Assembly (NCBI RefSeq): GCF_003597395.2
Contig: NC_133782.1
Location: 9,934,881-9,998,880 of the forward strand
Direction of reading: 5' to 3'
Origin: Chelonoidis abingdonii
Taxonomy: Eukaryota; Chordata; Testudines; Testudinidae
DNA length: 64,000 nucleotides
Under the pieces are notes generated by a model. That model was not told the origin of the DNA and ran no database searches. It saw nothing but the letters and a program-made list of their open reading frames with translations. A program made the translations under genes and the position numbers. Every line of letters begins with the position of its first letter. The stretch's first letter is position 1. This document shows positions 1 to 9,135 of the stretch, piece by piece.

Positions 1-862
1 AAGCTCTATAGTGAATAAACAAGGTCTCTTGTATATTCCATTGATTTCAGTGGAGGTCCACCAATTTCCATCAGCTCAGGCTCTAATCATTTCAACCAAT
101 AAAGAACAGCTGTCAGACCCAAGAGTGCCACATTAATAAGTTCTCTAACTGAAATTAGACATGCATCTTCTGTTTCTATGATAATTGGATAGTATTATTA
201 ACACCATATTATTGTGCCAGGCTAAACCAATCGTTACTTTCACAACAATATTTTTAATTATTTTTTGTATAAGTGTTGCAATTTAGTTATACCATAGTGA
301 GAACTTAGTTGCTGAGATGGTAAAGAGTGTGGTCAATAAAGCAGTGGTAGTGATCAACTTTGGAAAATAATATTGTTCTTCCTTGACTGGCAGGAAATTA
401 GGCACTATTTGGGGCCTCAAGGATGGAGGAAGTGGAAGGTAGGGTAGGACGATTTTAGAAAGAACAGGGGCTCTTCAAAGGAGGTAAAAGTATCCTACGA
501 AAAATACCAATGTTGCAGAATACTTTGATCAATTTGTCAACAAAGAAGCTGGATTCTCTATGTGGAGGAGACCCTGAGATTCCTCTGGCCCTAGGACTCT
601 ATAACACCAATCCACTCCACTTCCCAGGAGATGGGGGCATCAATACAGAAGGCTAGATAGATCAAATTAGGTCAACTGAGGCATCACACAAGCCTTGGGC
701 CAAATCAGATATTTTTCTCTTGGCAGGGGGACAGGGATGCAGGTTTTAACAAATTTAGTAATGATTTTATTTTCTCCATTTTTCTGCATGTAGGACCCTA
801 ACAAAAAAGACTATTTCTGAACCAGCCAGAACCAACACTGGAGATTTAAAAAGAAACTTAAA
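1..862. other. Stretch with no supported feature
   Basis: AT-rich sequence with stops in all frames. I see no repeat family that I can name, no RNA gene and no coding signal. Unique or very old DNA. Confidence 0.5.
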
Positions 863-1001
863 GTATCAGAGGGGTGGCCGTGTTAGTCTGGCTCTGTAAA
901 AAGCAACAAAGAGTCCTGTGGCACCTTACAGGCTAAAAGACATATTGGAGCATAAGCTTTTGTGGGTGAATACCCACTTTGTCAGATACATGTGGTGGAA
1001 A
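863..1001 (-). mobile_element. Penelope-like element 3' terminal fragment
   Basis: Read on the minus strand, this is the terminal-repeat (PLTR) end of a Penelope-like retroelement: a hammerhead-like core followed by a conserved tail that includes 'gtgccacaggactc' and ends near 'cggccacccctctgatac'. The same tail occurs at 12140-12200, where it follows PLE coding sequence, which fixes the family and orientation. No coding part is present, so this is a short truncated copy. The family name comes from recall of vertebrate PLE termini, not from a search. Confidence 0.75.
948..1001 (-). ncRNA. Hammerhead ribozyme relic (left arm)
   Basis: On the minus strand the order is box 1 CTGACAA (979-985), a stem II hairpin closed by GTGGGT/ACCCAC, then AAAA where GAAA is expected. 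Relative to the CUGANGA...GAAA core, G8 is A and G12 is A. Both are catalytic positions, so this copy should be inactive. The GCTTATGCTC stem III/cleavage segment is intact and flows into the longer PLE tail to the left. Confidence 0.6.
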
Positions 1002-1056
1002 TTTCCCACCACATGCATCTGACAAAGTGGGTATTCACCCACGAAAGTTTATGCTC
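1002..1056 (+). ncRNA. Hammerhead ribozyme relic (right arm)
   Basis: Plus-strand motif: box 1 CTGACAA (1019-1025), one unpaired A, six-pair stem II (1027-1032 with 1037-1042, loop ATTC), intact GAAA (1043-1046), then GTTTATGCTC. Only G8 (A at 1024) departs from the core consensus, but that position is the general acid, so cleavage is probably lost. The predicted cleavage point is after C1056. Nine A residues (1057-1065) follow directly. Confidence 0.65.
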
Positions 1057-1065
1057 AAAAAAAAA

Positions 1066-1820
1066 CCTTGGCTGTCAGAAGATTTGCAGACCACTTGCCA
1101 GAAATATAGTTTAGAGAAACATCCAAGCCTTTGGATAGTTATCTCCACCTTTCAATCTTACCCATTTTCAGCAAGCCTCTATCCATGCAAGATTCCAGGA
1201 CTCAATTTGCCAAGGTTTCAATTAGCGTCTGTCTTCTCATCCTGTCAGCACACAAATAAAATAGGACTGAACTGTGTGCCAGTCCCACACAGACAAAAGA
1301 GACACAACAGGATTGAAACTTTTTCATGGAACAAAAGACTCAAGCCAGGAAAGGAAGAACTGGTAATTGGATACAATCCAGCAACAACCAGGTGTCTCTA
1401 CTATTTCCTTCTTGCAATTCTCTGCCCCATCACCAAGTTAATTTGTCTTATCCTGTCTCAGCAATGAATGACTCCCCTTTCCCAATCCCCTTCACCACCT
1501 CTTATAGTCCCCAGCTGCTGGCAATTAAGCTAATCTGTAATTAATCAATTAAACTCCACTCTATTATGTAGGGGACCCTATGTTTACAATTCCATAATCA
1601 CAGAGCATAATATATTCAACCAGGGGGACCAAATGTCTGAAAAACTGCATTTTTAAAAAGGATATACAAAGCAGCCTGTTCCCATCTTCCCAACAAAGAA
1701 TATGCAGTAACTCACATTGCCGAAGACAGGAATAAAATTATCCACGAAAACGCAGTGCAAAGAACCATATCAGGATGTGCTAGCCATCTGGCCAGGTATT
1801 GTAGCTAGGCTGTTCACTCA
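1066..1820. other. Stretch with no supported feature
   Basis: Ordinary AT-rich DNA. An open frame runs from the palindrome through to 1467 but shows no domain, and its beginning lies in ribozyme sequence. I regard it as chance. Confidence 0.5.
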
Positions 1821-1930
1821 GTGAATAAAATGGAGTCCTTCATTACAAGGGTGTTCTATCAGGATGTGGGAGACCTGGATTCAATTTCCTGCTCCAGCAC
1901 AGACTTGTGTGACTTGGCCCTCGATTCCCA
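1821..1930 (+). repeat. MIR-like (CORE SINE) relic
   Basis: The wording 'gtgggagacctggattcaat' then a 'tcctgctccagcacagactt' block and 'gtgtgacttggccc' follows the MIR layout: degenerate pol III B-box region, then the CORE segment with the 'gtgtgaccttgggcaagtca' theme. Heavily diverged and 3' truncated. Confidence 0.5.
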
Positions 1931-1999
1931 AAGGGACTCCAGTGTCGCAATGGTGCCTGTTGCAATGCCTAACCTTTACCTGCCCAGAAAATCACTGGA

Positions 2000-2520
2000 A
2001 CAATAGGATCCACAGAGTCTGAGTTAGGTGCCAAGAGCCCATATACAATAAATGGGGAGACATAGGCACCTTAGAATGTGATCCACAAAAGCCAGCACGT
2101 TAGACAAGGAGCTGCATAAGGTAACCAATGGGAGACGCTGAAAAGAGAGGTGTGTCCCGAGCCCCTCCCTCTTACAGAGATAGCTGCCTAAATCCAGGCT
2201 GTAGGGAGGTACCTATCTCTGCTTGTGATCCACAAACAAGAACCCCTGGCCTGGGGTCAAGTGGCTTAGATGCTTAAGCTGCTTCTTGCAAGAATGAGCT
2301 AGGCATCTGCCTTACTTCACAAAGGTGGGGGTGGGGAAATAGTGGTGCCTAGGTGATAGCTTTTAGCCAAGTGGCAGTAGAGCACCCCCCTCTGATGTGA
2401 GAGACACAGGTTCAATTGCCCCTCTCCCTTATGGGGAGACAGGGAACCCTATCTCTCAGGAGAGTGCTCTAACCACTAACTGGTGAGCTATGCTGTAGTC
2501 TGATGTGGCTTCCTCAGTCT
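2000..2520. repeat. Foldback-type repeat relic
   Basis: Contains 'aggatccacaga' near the left and 'gtgatccacaaac' at about 2226, then a SINE-like block (2360-2500) in which 'gagacacaggttcaattgcc' is followed by 'gagagtgctctaaccacta', an inverted echo of the same tRNA-like wording. A similar inverted arrangement occurs at 19230-19345. Probably a non-autonomous DNA element; the boundaries are uncertain. Confidence 0.4.
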
Positions 2521-2579
2521 CTCCTGATAAAGCTACTCCACTGTATATAAATACTTGAAAAGTCCCCTGGGCAGAGAAA

Positions 2580-2745
2580 GAGAGCAAGTATGACTCAGTA
2601 CCCTGCTGATTAGGGCACCTGCCCGGCAGACCAAGTCTCTAGCCCCCTGATCCAATTCCTTTTTAAATTATGTGGATCTGGGCCTTAGTTTCCCATCTGT
2701 AAAATGGGGATGATAGCACTCACCATGTTAGACAGGGGAGCAGCT
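2580..2745 (+). repeat. MIR-like 3' segment
   Basis: The MIR-typical ending 'cccatctgtaaaatgggga' followed by 'tgatagcactcacc' is clear at 2694-2725. The upstream part 'gattagggcacctgcccggc' keeps a degenerate tRNA-like head. Old copy. Confidence 0.55.
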
Positions 2746-4195
2746 ACCACTTAATCCAGTCAAACATGACCCTGAGAAGATGTGGTCTATTGGCTTGGGG
2801 ACATGACCAGGCCAACCACTTTTCATCTGCTGAGATTATATTGTGTGCTAAAGGGGAGTGCAATCTAATCTTCTCTGGAGCAGCAATCAGGCCTCTTCAG
2901 TGTGTGCCTTCCAGGCCCCTTGAGCCATTCTGCCCTGTGCTAGCAGCCAGCTCTACTCCTTCCCTACTACGTTCCACCAGCACCCCTAAATATACTAAGA
3001 GCAGGACTTTGCCCCAGCGTAGTCGCACTGGAACATGAAATCCACCTGCAACCAGGCAAATTTAGCTTGTTTCAGGTCTTAATACACTAACCACTGGAGG
3101 CTGTAAACACTTCTAAATATGAGGAAAACTTTGAGTGTGGGTAGAGTGAGTTATGATTTCACTCATTTTTTACCTGAACCTAAGTCAATGCTGCTGGCTA
3201 TTTGTTTTTAAATCAATTGTCGAACTAAGCTAAGAAAAAATTATGCCAGGCAATTGAGTTTCATACCCAAAGTGAAGCAGAGTGGATATGAACATTTTTA
3301 GTAAGGTTATTTCATTGTTGTCATTGATTACAATAAGGAAAGATTTTCAGCAGCAGTATCTGGTAGCAGAAGGTTGACATTAAAAACAATGTTCTTTTCT
3401 ACAAAACCAAGCTGGTTTTAGACATCATCAGACTATAGACTCCAGGGAATGTAAAGCTGAATTCTCCAAATTACATACTCCCAACGTCAAATACACTTGG
3501 CTGAGCCTTGCGTTCACGATTTGATGCATTTGTAAGGCTCAGCCCATGTTGCACTCAGGAAGTCAGTCAGCTCCCTTCCCAGCATCCATCCTCTTGCATT
3601 CCTCCCTGCAACCTCAGAACCAGCTCTCCCACCGTTCTTCTAAAGAAACTAGACTCTGTCCTCCAAAGTGCAGGTATATTGGGGGCGGGGGAGGGGGAGA
3701 TTCCCTGTCTCTGTGAGCTAACCTGCAGGGCTCTGTGTGCAAACCCATTTGCTAATTTAACATTGTAGCCCCAGCACTTAGCTATGGCAACAAGGCAATC
3801 TGCGTTCTTGATTTTAGGCAGATCTCATGAAAGAAGCCTGGGCAGTTTGTTACTGAGACTAAATGAAAATGGTAGTGGCACCTGTTCTAATAAAGGACTA
3901 TTGGTTCTGATTGGACTACATAGTAAAACTGTTGGTCAAATCAGTTTTTTGAATAATTTTAAACAGAAAGAAACCCCTGCTTGGACACTGGGAGAAGTGA
4001 TCACTTAATCATAGTTCCATGTATACTATGTATACTAGAGAAAACTCCAGGAACCAATACATTTGTGTTCTTTTCCCCCATAAAATAGTGTTCCATTGAT
4101 CCAATGTGACATCTTTAGATTTGTGTATAAATCAGATTCTGCCTTCTCTTTAAAAACTGATGTTTAATAGTTCTACTGTAACCATATACTTTTTC
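2746..4195. other. Stretch with no supported feature
   Basis: Nothing recognised. It includes a G-rich patch near 3680-3700 and short open frames without domains. Confidence 0.45.
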
Positions 4196-4340
4196 TATGG
4201 AAGGATGGTGCAGTGGTTCAGGAACTAGCCTATGACTCAAGGAACCATAGTTCAATTCTCTGCTCTGCTACAGACTTCCTGTCTGACCCTGGGCAAGTCA
4301 CTTGGCCTCTCTGTGTCTCATATCCCTGTGACTAACACTA
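4196..4340 (+). repeat. MIR / CORE SINE
   Basis: Good match by eye to the MIR plan: a pol III head with 'tggtgcagtggttcagg', the B-box-like 'accatagttcaattctctgc', then the CORE block 'ctgaccctgggcaagtcact' and 'tggcctctctgtgtctca'. Plus orientation, 3' end lost. Confidence 0.75.
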
Positions 4341-4350
4341 ACACTGAATG

Positions 4351-4706
4351 AACTTGAAACCACAAGTAAACCCCTTGGTGTATATGTTATTGTGAAACTG
4401 TATAGAACTCCTCTAGGAACTGACTAATGCAATCGCGGGTATTAGGAACTTCCAAGGCTTTTTGGACCAATACATGTGAAGTGGATTTCCTAAAAAATAC
4501 CTGGGGTAACAGTAATAAATGACCAACTTTGAAACACCCTTTTGAAGCTAAGCCCTGGAGAGCAAAACCCATTGTCTAATTACCTGCTCCTGAAACCTCC
4601 AGGTTGAAAGACCCTTGGACTGTATAAAGGATAGACTAGACTGCAATGAGTGGGTTTGTTCTGAGCTGAAGCTGTGATAAACTTGAAACCACAAGTAATC
4701 CCCTTG
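4351..4706. repeat. Direct repeats enclosing LTR-like sequence
   Basis: A 27-base word starting 'aacttgaaaccacaagtaa' is present at 4351-4377 and again at 4680-4706 with one mismatch. Between them is a TATA-like 'tgtataaagg' (4621-4630) about 50 bases ahead of the second copy. This suggests pieces of two LTR ends of one old retroelement, but no TG/CA termini or target duplication were found. Confidence 0.35.
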
Positions 4707-4992
4707 CATGGGATGTGGAAGGACTGGTCCTGCCAGAACTCATGTTACAGTTGGGGCGATCTCTGGGAAGTTTCTTCGTATTCGTGTAACTTTTTAAAAA
4801 ATTGTTTAAAATGTTTTCTCTGTAGTGTTTTAACCTGAAGAATACAATGGGTTTACATCAAAAAAGCTTGTGGTATCTATAGCTGTGGACAGTCATATTG
4901 TTAACTGTCTCTGAAGAGAAAACAAACAGGCTTTGGCAGTCTATCTTTGCTGGAAATAACACAGTGGATCCAGGGAACCATTCAGCCTGGAG

Positions 4993-5080
4993 CATAGGCT
5001 CTGACTCCAGGGATGCTCCAGGGCTCAAGCCACCACCAGAAAAAATAAGGGGTGATCAGTACCCATGAACCACAGCCATA
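4993..5080 (+). mobile_element. hAT-like family I, left-end fragment
   Basis: Begins 'cataggctctgactcc' and continues 'gggatgctccagggctcaag', matching the left-terminal wording of the complete copy at 20306-20725. No matching right terminus was found, so the copy is truncated. Confidence 0.5.
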
Positions 5081-6104
5081 GGTGGCATGTGACTCTTGCA
5101 TTTGGGGATGTTGGACGGGAATGCCAGAAGCTCCCTAGAAGTGGGGAGGGGGGACACCAGTGCCCAGACCATGGTTGAAAGACTAATATTTCAAAGGATC
5201 TGAAAACTGTTAGGTGCCCAATTCCCCCTGAAATTGATTATATGACAGTGGGTAGTAACTGAAGTGTTGTTATGGCAACACTAATTTCCTATTGGTAAAG
5301 TTTATTTTCCCCAGAGATGATTATTTTGGGACAGTTTGGTAAAACTCCATTTGTATATTTTAAATCTAATATCCTAAATCTGTGTCTTAATTACAAATAT
5401 TTTTGGTAAAGCTGTGCTTCCAACAGAACACTGGAAAAGTCTCTCCTGTATCTATAATAAGCAATACCTGGAACTTTGGCATATTGTAATGTAGAAGAAT
5501 TTGATGCTGATATTATGGAACTTTCAAATTGTCCTTGTCATTTCAGATAACGTATTTAGACTTTTTTGAGCAAAGGGCATAATTAACTTCAAGTACAGAG
5601 CCCATTTCCAGTCTATAATTCCAATTACTTAAAATATTATGTTCCCTGCCCCTTCCTACCACTTTTCTCAACTAGTTCACAACTCCCATTCAAACGCTTT
5701 TTTTTCAGTGACTAATCATCTGTAAACCACAGTATGAAATCTGGAGAGTAATGTGGTATGGAAATGAGCCCTGCAGAATGCAACAGACAATAGAGGGTAG
5801 CATTAGTAAAAGAGAAAGGAAAACATAAAGGTTGAGGTCTGGTGGGATAACACCCAGTTGTTCATTTTCTTATCCAGATTAATGCAAACTTTAGTTTTCT
5901 ACAAAATTCACTTGGAAACCGCACCAAAAAGACTTTCTCGTGGCATTTCGATGATGGTTGGAAACCAGAAGTGGAGAGTTGCACAAGGGAAAAAAAATAT
6001 AGGGACGGTTTCTTTCTGTATGTTCGTGCAATGCCTAGCACATTTTGAGTGTGGCTATAACAGAAATAAATAAATAACACCACCCTACCAACATTAAGAG
6101 TTCA
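5081..6104. other. Stretch with no supported feature
   Basis: AT-rich DNA without a repeat or gene that I can name. Confidence 0.45.
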
Positions 6105-6285
6105 GTCCTGCTCCCATGGAACAAAATGGGAATTTTACTGTTGCTCTCATTGGGAGTAGGATCAAACATTAAGGGCCAAATTTTCTCTCAGTTGCACCAA
6201 TGTAAACCTAGAGTAACTCCAGTAAGTCAGTGGAGTTCCAACAGTGAGACCATCAGGAGAGCTTGGATCTAGAGAATTTACTCTC
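6105..6285. repeat. Ancient amniote repeat relic
   Basis: Carries the wording 'gttgcaccaatgtaaacc' and 'agtaactccagtaagtcagt' typical of an old dispersed amniote repeat with the theme 'gtgtaaatcaggagtaact'. Related scraps lie at 39710-39795, 51320-51400 and around 58385-58800. Confidence 0.4.
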
Positions 6286-6287
6286 AC

Positions 6288-6570
6288 ATCTCCTGTCTAT
6301 ACATTTTCAAAATGATGAAAATGAGACACAGATAAGTTTAGTGACTTGTCCAAAGTCACAAAGAGCTAGATTCTGATACCCTTGCTCAAGTAAGTAGTAA
6401 CCTTATTCCTTGCATAGTCTCACTGAAACCAATGAGTCTATCTGCAGAGTGAGGTACTGTTTATTTTGAGTAAGAATATTAGAATCTGGCCCCCAGTAAG
6501 TGATGAAACTCAGAGAAACTCCCCTGCTGATCCTGACTACTAGGCTGCTGCTCTAGCTACTAGACTACAT
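6288..6570 (-). repeat. MIR relic, reverse, interrupted
   Basis: Reverse MIR wording 'tagtgacttgtccaaagtca' (about 6340) resumes as the degenerate tRNA-like end 'ctgctctagctactagacta' near 6550. Roughly 110 unrelated bases (about 6375-6485) separate the two parts. Confidence 0.5.
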
Positions 6571-6768
6571 TTCTACTGATAGTGGAAAAGTAAGGGCTTA
6601 GACCCTTAAATTTTTACCAAAAGTTCAGTAGGACATGGGGGGGGGGAGTTTTATTTTATCCATGTGAGATTGTTCAGCCCTATGACAATATATATAATAT
6701 AACCAATAATAATACAATATGTGATCACTAGGCATATCTGCTGCTTAATTAAGGACAAACGAATACAG

Positions 6769-7632
6769 AAAACATAAGAATGGCCATATCGGGTCAGACC
6801 ATCTAGTCCACTATCCTACCTGCTGACAGTGGCCAATGCCAGGTGCCCCAGAGGTAACGAACTAACAAGTAATCATCAAGTGATCCATCCCATTGCCTTT
6901 TCCCAGCTTCTGGCAAACAGAGGCTAATGGCCATTGGTGGACCTATCCTGCATGAATGTATCTAGTTCTTTTTTCAACCCTGTTATAGACTTGGCCTTCA
7001 CAACATCATCTGGCAAAGAGTTCCACAGGTTGACTGTGCATTGTGTGAAGAAATACTTCCTTTTGTTTGTTTTAAACCTACTGCCTATTAATTTCATTTG
7101 GTGGCCCCAGTTCTTGTGTTATGAGGAGTAAACAACACATCCTTATTTACTTTCTCCACACCAGTCATGATTTTATAGACCTCTATCATATCTCCCTTTA
7201 GTCATTCTTTTCCAAGCTGAAAAGTCCCAGTTTTATTAATCTTTCCTCATATGGCAGCTGTTACATACCCCAAATAATTTTTGTTGCCCTTTTCTGAACC
7301 TTTTCCAATTCCAATATATCTTTTTTGAGATGGGGTGGCCACATCTGCAAGCAGTAATCTAGATGTGGGCGTACCATGGATTTATATAGAGTCAATATGA
7401 TATTTTCTGTCTTATCTATCCTTTTTCTAATGATTCCCAACTTTTTTTGACTGCTGCTGCACATTAAGTGGATGTTTTCAGAGATCTATCCACAATGACT
7501 CCAAGATCTTTTTCTTGAGTGGTAACAGCTAATTTAGACTCCATCATTTTATATGTATAGTTGGGATTATGTTTTCCAATGTGCATTACTTTGCATTTAT
7601 CAACACTGAATTTCATCTGAGATATTTGTTGA
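6769..7632 (-). mobile_element. CR1 LINE, 3' part
   Basis: On the minus strand this is the C-terminal end of CR1 ORF2 plus the 3' UTR. Minus-strand translation near 7464-7261 contains LYKSMVRPHLDYCLQMW and ILELEKVQKRATK, the region after the reverse-transcriptase core in CR1. Downstream lies the turtle-type 3' end that reads on the plus strand as 'aacataagaatggccatat'. The reading frame is broken by stops and small gaps. The copy is 5' truncated at about 7632, usual for CR1. Confidence 0.9.
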
Positions 7633-7814
7633 GGTGATGCAGGCCCAGGATGGGCTACAGGCCCCCTTTGGCCTTTGAGATTAGGAAATATCAGGAGTAA
7701 AACCTTTCCCTCTCGAGTTTTGAAGAACTTCCTCTATTGCCCCCACGCATAATAGGACTTGCACCTCCTGCACATGAAGCTGCTTGTCAGAAGGGTTGCT
7801 GAATAGGGATGAGG

Positions 7815-8121
7815 TTGTGTACTGGGAGTGGGGAACAAGTTAAAGAAGTATTGGCTGGATGAATGGACTATAAGGTGGATAGAAAGATGGCTAGATCATC
7901 GTGCTCAATGGGTAGTGATCAATGGCTCCATGTCTAGCTGGCAGCCAGTATCAAGTGGAGTGCCCCAAGGGTTGGTCCTGGGGCCATTTTTGTTTAATAG
8001 CTTCATTAATGATCTGGAGGATGGTGTGGACTGCACCCTCAGCAAGTTTGCAGATGACATTAAACTGAGAGGAGTGATAGATATGCTGGAGGGTAGGGAT
8101 AAGATACAGAGGGACCAGTAA
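7815..8121 (+). mobile_element. CR1 LINE reverse-transcriptase fragment
   Basis: An open frame of 97 codons (7828-8121) encodes part of a CR1-type reverse transcriptase. [15 protein letters not shown] is fingers/palm motif [10 protein letters not shown] follows, and FADD at 8047-8058 is the metal-binding motif C. The ORF ends at a stop after IQRDQ, where family members go on to the thumb region. It lies opposite to the CR1 just upstream and belongs to a different part of ORF2, so they are separate insertions. The intact frame suggests a younger copy or chance; no promoter or full-length element is present. Confidence 0.85.
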
Positions 8122-8990
8122 GAGCTCTCTGGACGTCGCCGGAACTCCGATGCTTTCCAAGGTTTGGGCATCTCTCTTGGGGCGAATCCATTCCAGGGGG
8201 TCCTGACCTTCACATTGAAAGTATTCAATTATTAATAGTTTAAAATTTAAACACTGTCCACAATAATAAAAGACAGCCTTTTTTCATAAAAGCAGCACTG
8301 CTTTCAACCTCCATTCCCACATATTTACACTACCTGTTCAAAGGCCTATTCGATCTAAAATCTTTGATGTATGACCAACTACTTCTGTTGTGGCTTTTTG
8401 TTAACTCAGATCTAAACCTAGTGCGGAAAAGGGCAAATTGGTTCTTTTATCAAATACCAACTTACAATGAACTGGGATGTCCCTGGCTTTTGTGGGTGTG
8501 TTTGTGCATGCGTGTGCATGGGTGCATGCTTAAGCTACATGATGACGTTTATGACAATGTGGGGAAATACACAACTCAGCATCTTAATTAGAACAAATGA
8601 AATATGCATAAGCAATGGGACTATGAATGGTTCCATTTCTAAATGAAGATTGCCTGTCTAAGGCCCTCAACATAGCACGCTATCCACTTTCTGCTCTCCC
8701 TGAGCCCTCTTAAAGTCAATGGGACTCCAGAAGGGTATGCTCACATGGACATCTTCACAGGATCAGAGCCTATACACGCTGATAAATTAAAGCCTTAAGA
8801 GCAGTGGGACAGACTTTTTGTGTGATAAGGACTTGGTGCAGAGGAATGTGTATCATTTTTATGCATCAGAAAATAAGATGCCCCTGGGCAATCCATTCAT
8901 TTATTAAATGAAAGGAGGAAGCTCATCTTTCAAAGCCTAAATAGTTCATTTTGTGAGGCTCTCAGGCCAAACATAACAGTAATAAGAAGG
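8122..8990. other. Mostly unassigned stretch
   Basis: A short scrap at 8735-8775 with 'ggatcagagcc' resembles old amniote repeats. Otherwise nothing recognised. Confidence 0.4.
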
Positions 8991-9135
8991 AAGAGTACTT
9001 GTGGCAACCTAGAGACTAACAAATTTATTTGGGCATAAGCTTTCATGGGCTAAAACCCACTTCATTGGATGCATGCAGCGGAACATACAGCAGGAAGATA
9101 TATATACACAGAGAACATGAAAAACAGTAAAACAG
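8991..9135 (-). mobile_element. Penelope-like element terminus, second subfamily
   Basis: Contains 'agagactaacaaatttattt', then the hammerhead-bearing block and 'gatgcatgcagcgg', followed by 'atatatacacagagaacatg'. This is a PLE terminal repeat whose stem II differs from those at 948 and 12213. No coding sequence is attached. Confidence 0.75.
9034..9068 (-). ncRNA. Hammerhead ribozyme relic
   Basis: Minus strand: box 1 reads CCAATGA (9062-9068), a change of U4 and G5 from CUGAUGA. Stem II is GTGGG/CCCAT around a TTTTAG loop, then GAAA (9041-9044) and GCTTATGCCC. The catalytic boxes are partly lost, so it is likely dead. Confidence 0.6.

Larger units (their letters stand above)
948..1056. repeat. 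Near-perfect palindrome of two hammerhead units
   Basis: Two arms of about 54 and 55 bases (948-1001 and 1002-1056) are inverted copies of each other, with three substitutions and one single-base gap by eye. There is no spacer: the centre is 'gtggaaatttcccac'. Each arm carries one PLE hammerhead motif and the two read outwards from the centre. A joined RNA would fold into one long hairpin. Confidence 0.9.

Noticed and set aside
979..1467. 162-codon open frame, the longest near the left end
   Set aside because: It starts inside the ribozyme palindrome, has no domain and no start or splice context, and its composition equals the surroundings.
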